Shown: piece after piece, positions 39,602-42,043 of the stretch
Position numbering within the stretch: the first letter of the stretch is position 1
How the letters are laid out: each line of letters opens with the position of its first letter
From: Mycolicibacterium pyrenivorans
GTDB lineage: Bacteria; Actinomycetota; Actinomycetes; Mycobacteriales; Mycobacteriaceae
Direction: 5' to 3'
Length of the DNA stretch: 42,043 nucleotides
Assembly (NCBI RefSeq): GCF_025821625.1
Contig: NZ_JACKSH010000026.1
Span: 1 to 42,043, forward strand
Notes under the pieces: model-generated
The model's input: the letters and a program-made list of their open reading frames with translations, nothing else
Database searches by the model: none
Told to the model about the DNA's origin: nothing
Position numbers and translations under genes: made by a program

Positions 39602-42043
39602 GGTGGATCGACCCACCCGACCTGCAGCAGTTCGTCGGGTCTGCCACGCACGATCAGCGTGCCACGTCCCGCGGGCAGCGGGCCCGGCCGGGTGGTGCCG
39701 AGCAACACGCCCTCGTCGGGGGCGGCGCTCATCATCAGACCCGCGCAGCCCATGTCTCGGAGCCGGGCGAGAACGGGATCGAACATCGCCCGGGCGGCGC
39801 CACCGGAGCGACGTGCCACCACAACGTGCAGCCCGAGATCCTTGGCGTGCGGCAGGAAGTCGGCGAGCGGTGTCAGCGGGTTTCCGGTGGCCCCCGCGAC
39901 CAGGTCGTAGTCGTCGACGACGACGTAAATCTCCGGCCCTTCCCACCAGCTGCGGTCCCGCAGTTGCCGCTGGGTGACGTGTTCGTCGGGCAGCCTGGCG
40001 TGCAGCCGGTCCGTCAGCGATGCCATTCGCGAGGTCAGCGCGACGCTGGACACCGAGTAGCCGGCGAGATGCTCGGATTCGATGAGACCCAGCATCGCGC
40101 GGCGGAAGTCGACGATCTCCAGCTGCGCGTCGCCGGGGCGGCGGGTCCGTACGATCTCGGTGCACAGCAGGCGCAACAGCGCCGACTTGCCGCACTCGTT
40201 GTCCCCGAGTACCAGCAGGTGCGGGTGTTCGGCGAAATCGACTGCCACCGGTGCCAATTCACGTTCACCGAGTCCCAGGACCACCTCGCCCCGGCGGATC
40301 GGCGGTGCCGCCGCAACCAGGGCGCGGTGCTCCACATGTGCGGGGAGCAGCGCGACCGGCGGGGCCGCTGGGCCGCCTCGCCGCTTCACGGGTTCGGCAG
40401 GAGGTGAGGCGATGACCATCTCGCGGCCCTCACAGGTGATGCCCCGCCCCGGCGGGAGGTGGATCAGTTCGCGGGCCCGCCTGCGATCCATCTCCGAATC
40501 GGCGGGGTCGCCCAGTCTCAGTTCGATGCGGGTGCCGATCTGGTCTTTCAGCGCCGGTCGCAGATCAGCCCATCGGGCCGCGGCGATCATCACGTGGATG
40601 CCGTACGACAACCCCTGTGCGGCCAGCGCGGTGATCGGCCCCTCCAGGCTGTCGAACTCCTGGCGAACCGTCGCCCACCCGTCGATCACCAGGAACACGT
40701 CGCCATAGGGATCGTCGCCCATTTCTGGGACGGTGGCGCGCAGCGCGCGGTACTCGGCGAACGAGGCGACGCCGAGGCGCCGGAACGCCGCTTCACGGTG
40801 CCGCAACACCGAGTCCAGCACGGCGACCGTGCGGCGGCACAGGTCGGCGTCGGCGCGGCCGGCCACCGACCCGACGTGGGGCAGGCCGGCGAGCGTCGCC
40901 AGGGCTCCGCCACCGAGATCCAGGCAGTAGAACTGGACCACCTCCGCGCCGTGGGTGGCGGCGAGCGCGGAGATCACGGTGCGCAGCGTGGTCGACTTGC
41001 CTGCCCCCGTCGCGCCCACGACCGCGATATTGCCTGCGGCTCCGGACAACTCGATGATGTGGCGGTCGTGCCGCTGTTCGAACGGGCAGTCCACCAGGCC
41101 GATCGGAACGCGTAGGTGGGCGGCCGCGGGCTCGTTCTGCAACAGCTCCTCGAGACGGGGCGGTCGACCCAGCGGTGGCCACCAGACCCGGTGCGCCGCC
41201 GGGCCGCGTCCGGACAGCGCGTGCAGGACCGTGTCCATCAGGGACCGCGGTCTGCTCGCCGGAGCGTCCGGTGGCGACGGGCGGGCGACGCGCGCCGTGG
41301 TCGCCGGCGTGAAGAGCTCGACCACCGGCCCGCCGACCGGTGATGCAGGACGCGGTCTTGGGGTGTACCCGGCCGAGACGAACGCGGTCTGGAACCGGGT
41401 CACCCTGCCCGAGGCGGTCTTCAGGTAGGCCGCTCCCGGCTGCGTCGGCAGGTGGTAGGCGTCGGCCACGCCGAGTACCGCCCGCGACTCGCTGGCCGAG
41501 AACGTCTTCAGGCACACCCGGTAGGAAAGGTGGGTTTCCAGTCCGCGCAGCCTGCCCTCGTCCAGGCGCTGGCTGGCCAACAGCAGGTGCATACCCAGGG
41601 AGCGCCCCAACCGTCCGATCGCCACGAACAACTCCGCGAAGTCGGGATGCTGGCTGAGCAACTCGGAGAACTCGTCGACGACGATGAACAGCGCGGGCAG
41701 CGGCGGAAGGGTGGGGTTGTGCGTGCGGGCGCGTCCGTACTCGGCGATGTTGACGAGATTGCCCGCCGCCCTGAGGATTTCCTGTCTGCGGTGCACCTCT
41801 CCGGCGAGGGCTTCGCGCATCCGGGCCACCAACGGCGCCTCGTCGGCGAGGTTGGTGATGACCGCAGAAACGTGCCGGGCGGTGTCCATGCCGAGGAAGG
41901 TGGCGCCCCCCTTGAAGTCGACCAGCACCAGATTGAGCGTCTCGGGTGAATGCGCGGCGATCATCCCGAGCGTCAACGTGCGCAGGAACTCCGACTTGCC
42001 CGAACCGGTCGCGCCCACACACAATCCGTGTGGGCCCATGCCG
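39598..42043 (-). CDS. eccC4: EccC4, ESX-4 FtsK/SpoIIIE-type ATPase (C-terminal two thirds)
   Basis: About 815 codons are visible; the N-terminus (membrane anchor and DUF domain) lies beyond the right edge. Three ATPase domains follow in order. In the first, Walker A is GATGSGKS (residues about 9-16) and Walker B is FIVVDEF (118-124). The second has GATGAGKS (about 342-349) but VIDGW at Walker B, lacking the glutamate. The third has the degenerate LGDNECGKS and VVVDDYDLV. This is the known EccC pattern, where the first domain is the active one and the others bind substrate signals. It is the motor of ESX-4 secretion. Orthologue of Rv3447c. Confidence 0.96.
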   Translation of the reverse strand, partial: GMGPHGLCVGATGSGKSEFLRTLTLGMIAAHSPETLNLVLVDFKGGATFLGMDTARHVSAVITNLADEAPLVARMREALAGEVHRRQEILRAAGNLVNIAEYGRARTHNPTLPPLPALFIVVDEFSELLSQHPDFAELFVAIGRLGRSLGMHLLLASQRLDEGRLRGLETHLSYRVCLKTFSASESRAVLGVADAYHLPTQPGAAYLKTASGRVTRFQTAFVSAGYTPRPRPASPVGGPVVELFTPATTARVARPSPPDAPASRPRSLMDTVLHALSGRGPAAHRVWWPPLGRPPRLEELLQNEPAAAHLRVPIGLVDCPFEQRHDRHIIELSGAAGNIAVVGATGAGKSTTLRTVISALAATHGAEVVQFYCLDLGGGALATLAGLPHVGSVAGRADADLCRRTVAVLDSVLRHREAAFRRLGVASFAEYRALRATVPEMGDDPYGDVFLVIDGWATVRQEFDSLEGPITALAAQGLSYGIHVMIAAARWADLRPALKDQIGTRIELRLGDPADSEMDRRRARELIHLPPGRGITCEGREMVIASPPAEPVKRRGGPAAPPVALLPAHVEHRALVAAAPPIRRGEVVLGLGERELAPVAVDFAEHPHLLVLGDNECGKSALLRLLCTEIVRTRRPGDAQLEIVDFRRAMLGLIESEHLAGYSVSSVALTSRMASLTDRLHARLPDEHVTQRQLRDRSWWEGPEIYVVVDDYDLVAGATGNPLTPLADFLPHAKDLGLHVVVARRSGGAARAMFDPVLARLRDMGCAGLMMSAAPDEGVLLGTTRPGPLPAGRGTLIVRGRPDELLQVGWVDPP

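Overview
The window is high-GC chromosomal DNA from a mycobacterium, most likely an environmental or rapid-growing Mycobacterium/Mycolicibacterium. This rests on whiB3, a groES-groEL1 pair whose GroEL1 has a histidine-rich tail, a 13E12-type HNH gene, the ESX-4 genes esxT/esxU/eccC4, F420-dependent enzymes, and gene order that follows M. tuberculosis from about Rv3415c to Rv3447c. Statements about M. tuberculosis order are from memory; no search was run.

Left part (1-6.8 kb): the start of an Rv3415c-like gene runs off the left edge and faces whiB3. Then comes a block absent between whiB3 and groEL1 in M. tuberculosis: a methanethiol S-methyltransferase-like membrane enzyme, a tandem HD-GYP/LuxR regulator, an unknown protein, remnants of an OsmC-type and an SDR gene, a DUF4349 lipoprotein, a methyltransferase and a small secreted protein.

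Chaperone region (6.8-10.7 kb): groES-groEL1 sits behind a promoter overlapped by a CIRCE operator and is closed by a strong hairpin. Back to back with it is a 13E12/DUF222 HNH gene whose start codon lies inside a perfect mycobacterial SOS box.

Central operon (10.7-18.8 kb, minus strand): nnrD, gadB, alr, an alpha/beta hydrolase, tsaE, tsaB, rimI, tsaD and a SnoaL-like gene are packed with mostly 4-8 bp overlaps. This joins metabolite repair, glutamate decarboxylation, D-alanine supply and the t6A tRNA-modification machinery.

Right-central part (18.9-31.4 kb): an NTF2-like protein, a STAS anti-anti-sigma protein, a decayed hydrolase, glmS, a hydrolase-fold protein without a nucleophile, two F420 enzymes, a TetR/acyl-CoA dehydrogenase/nitronate monooxygenase-like group, then a membrane protein with an Rv3439c/Rv3440c-like pair beside glmM. 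glmS and glmM catalyse consecutive steps toward UDP-GlcNAc.

Right end (31.5-42 kb): a secreted protein, rplM-rpsI, a cassette of aldehyde dehydrogenase, hydrolase and GAF regulator that is not present at this point in M. tuberculosis, then ESX-4 genes esxT, esxU, the Rv3446c-like gene and eccC4, which runs off the right edge. No tRNA, rRNA, IS element or CRISPR array was seen.
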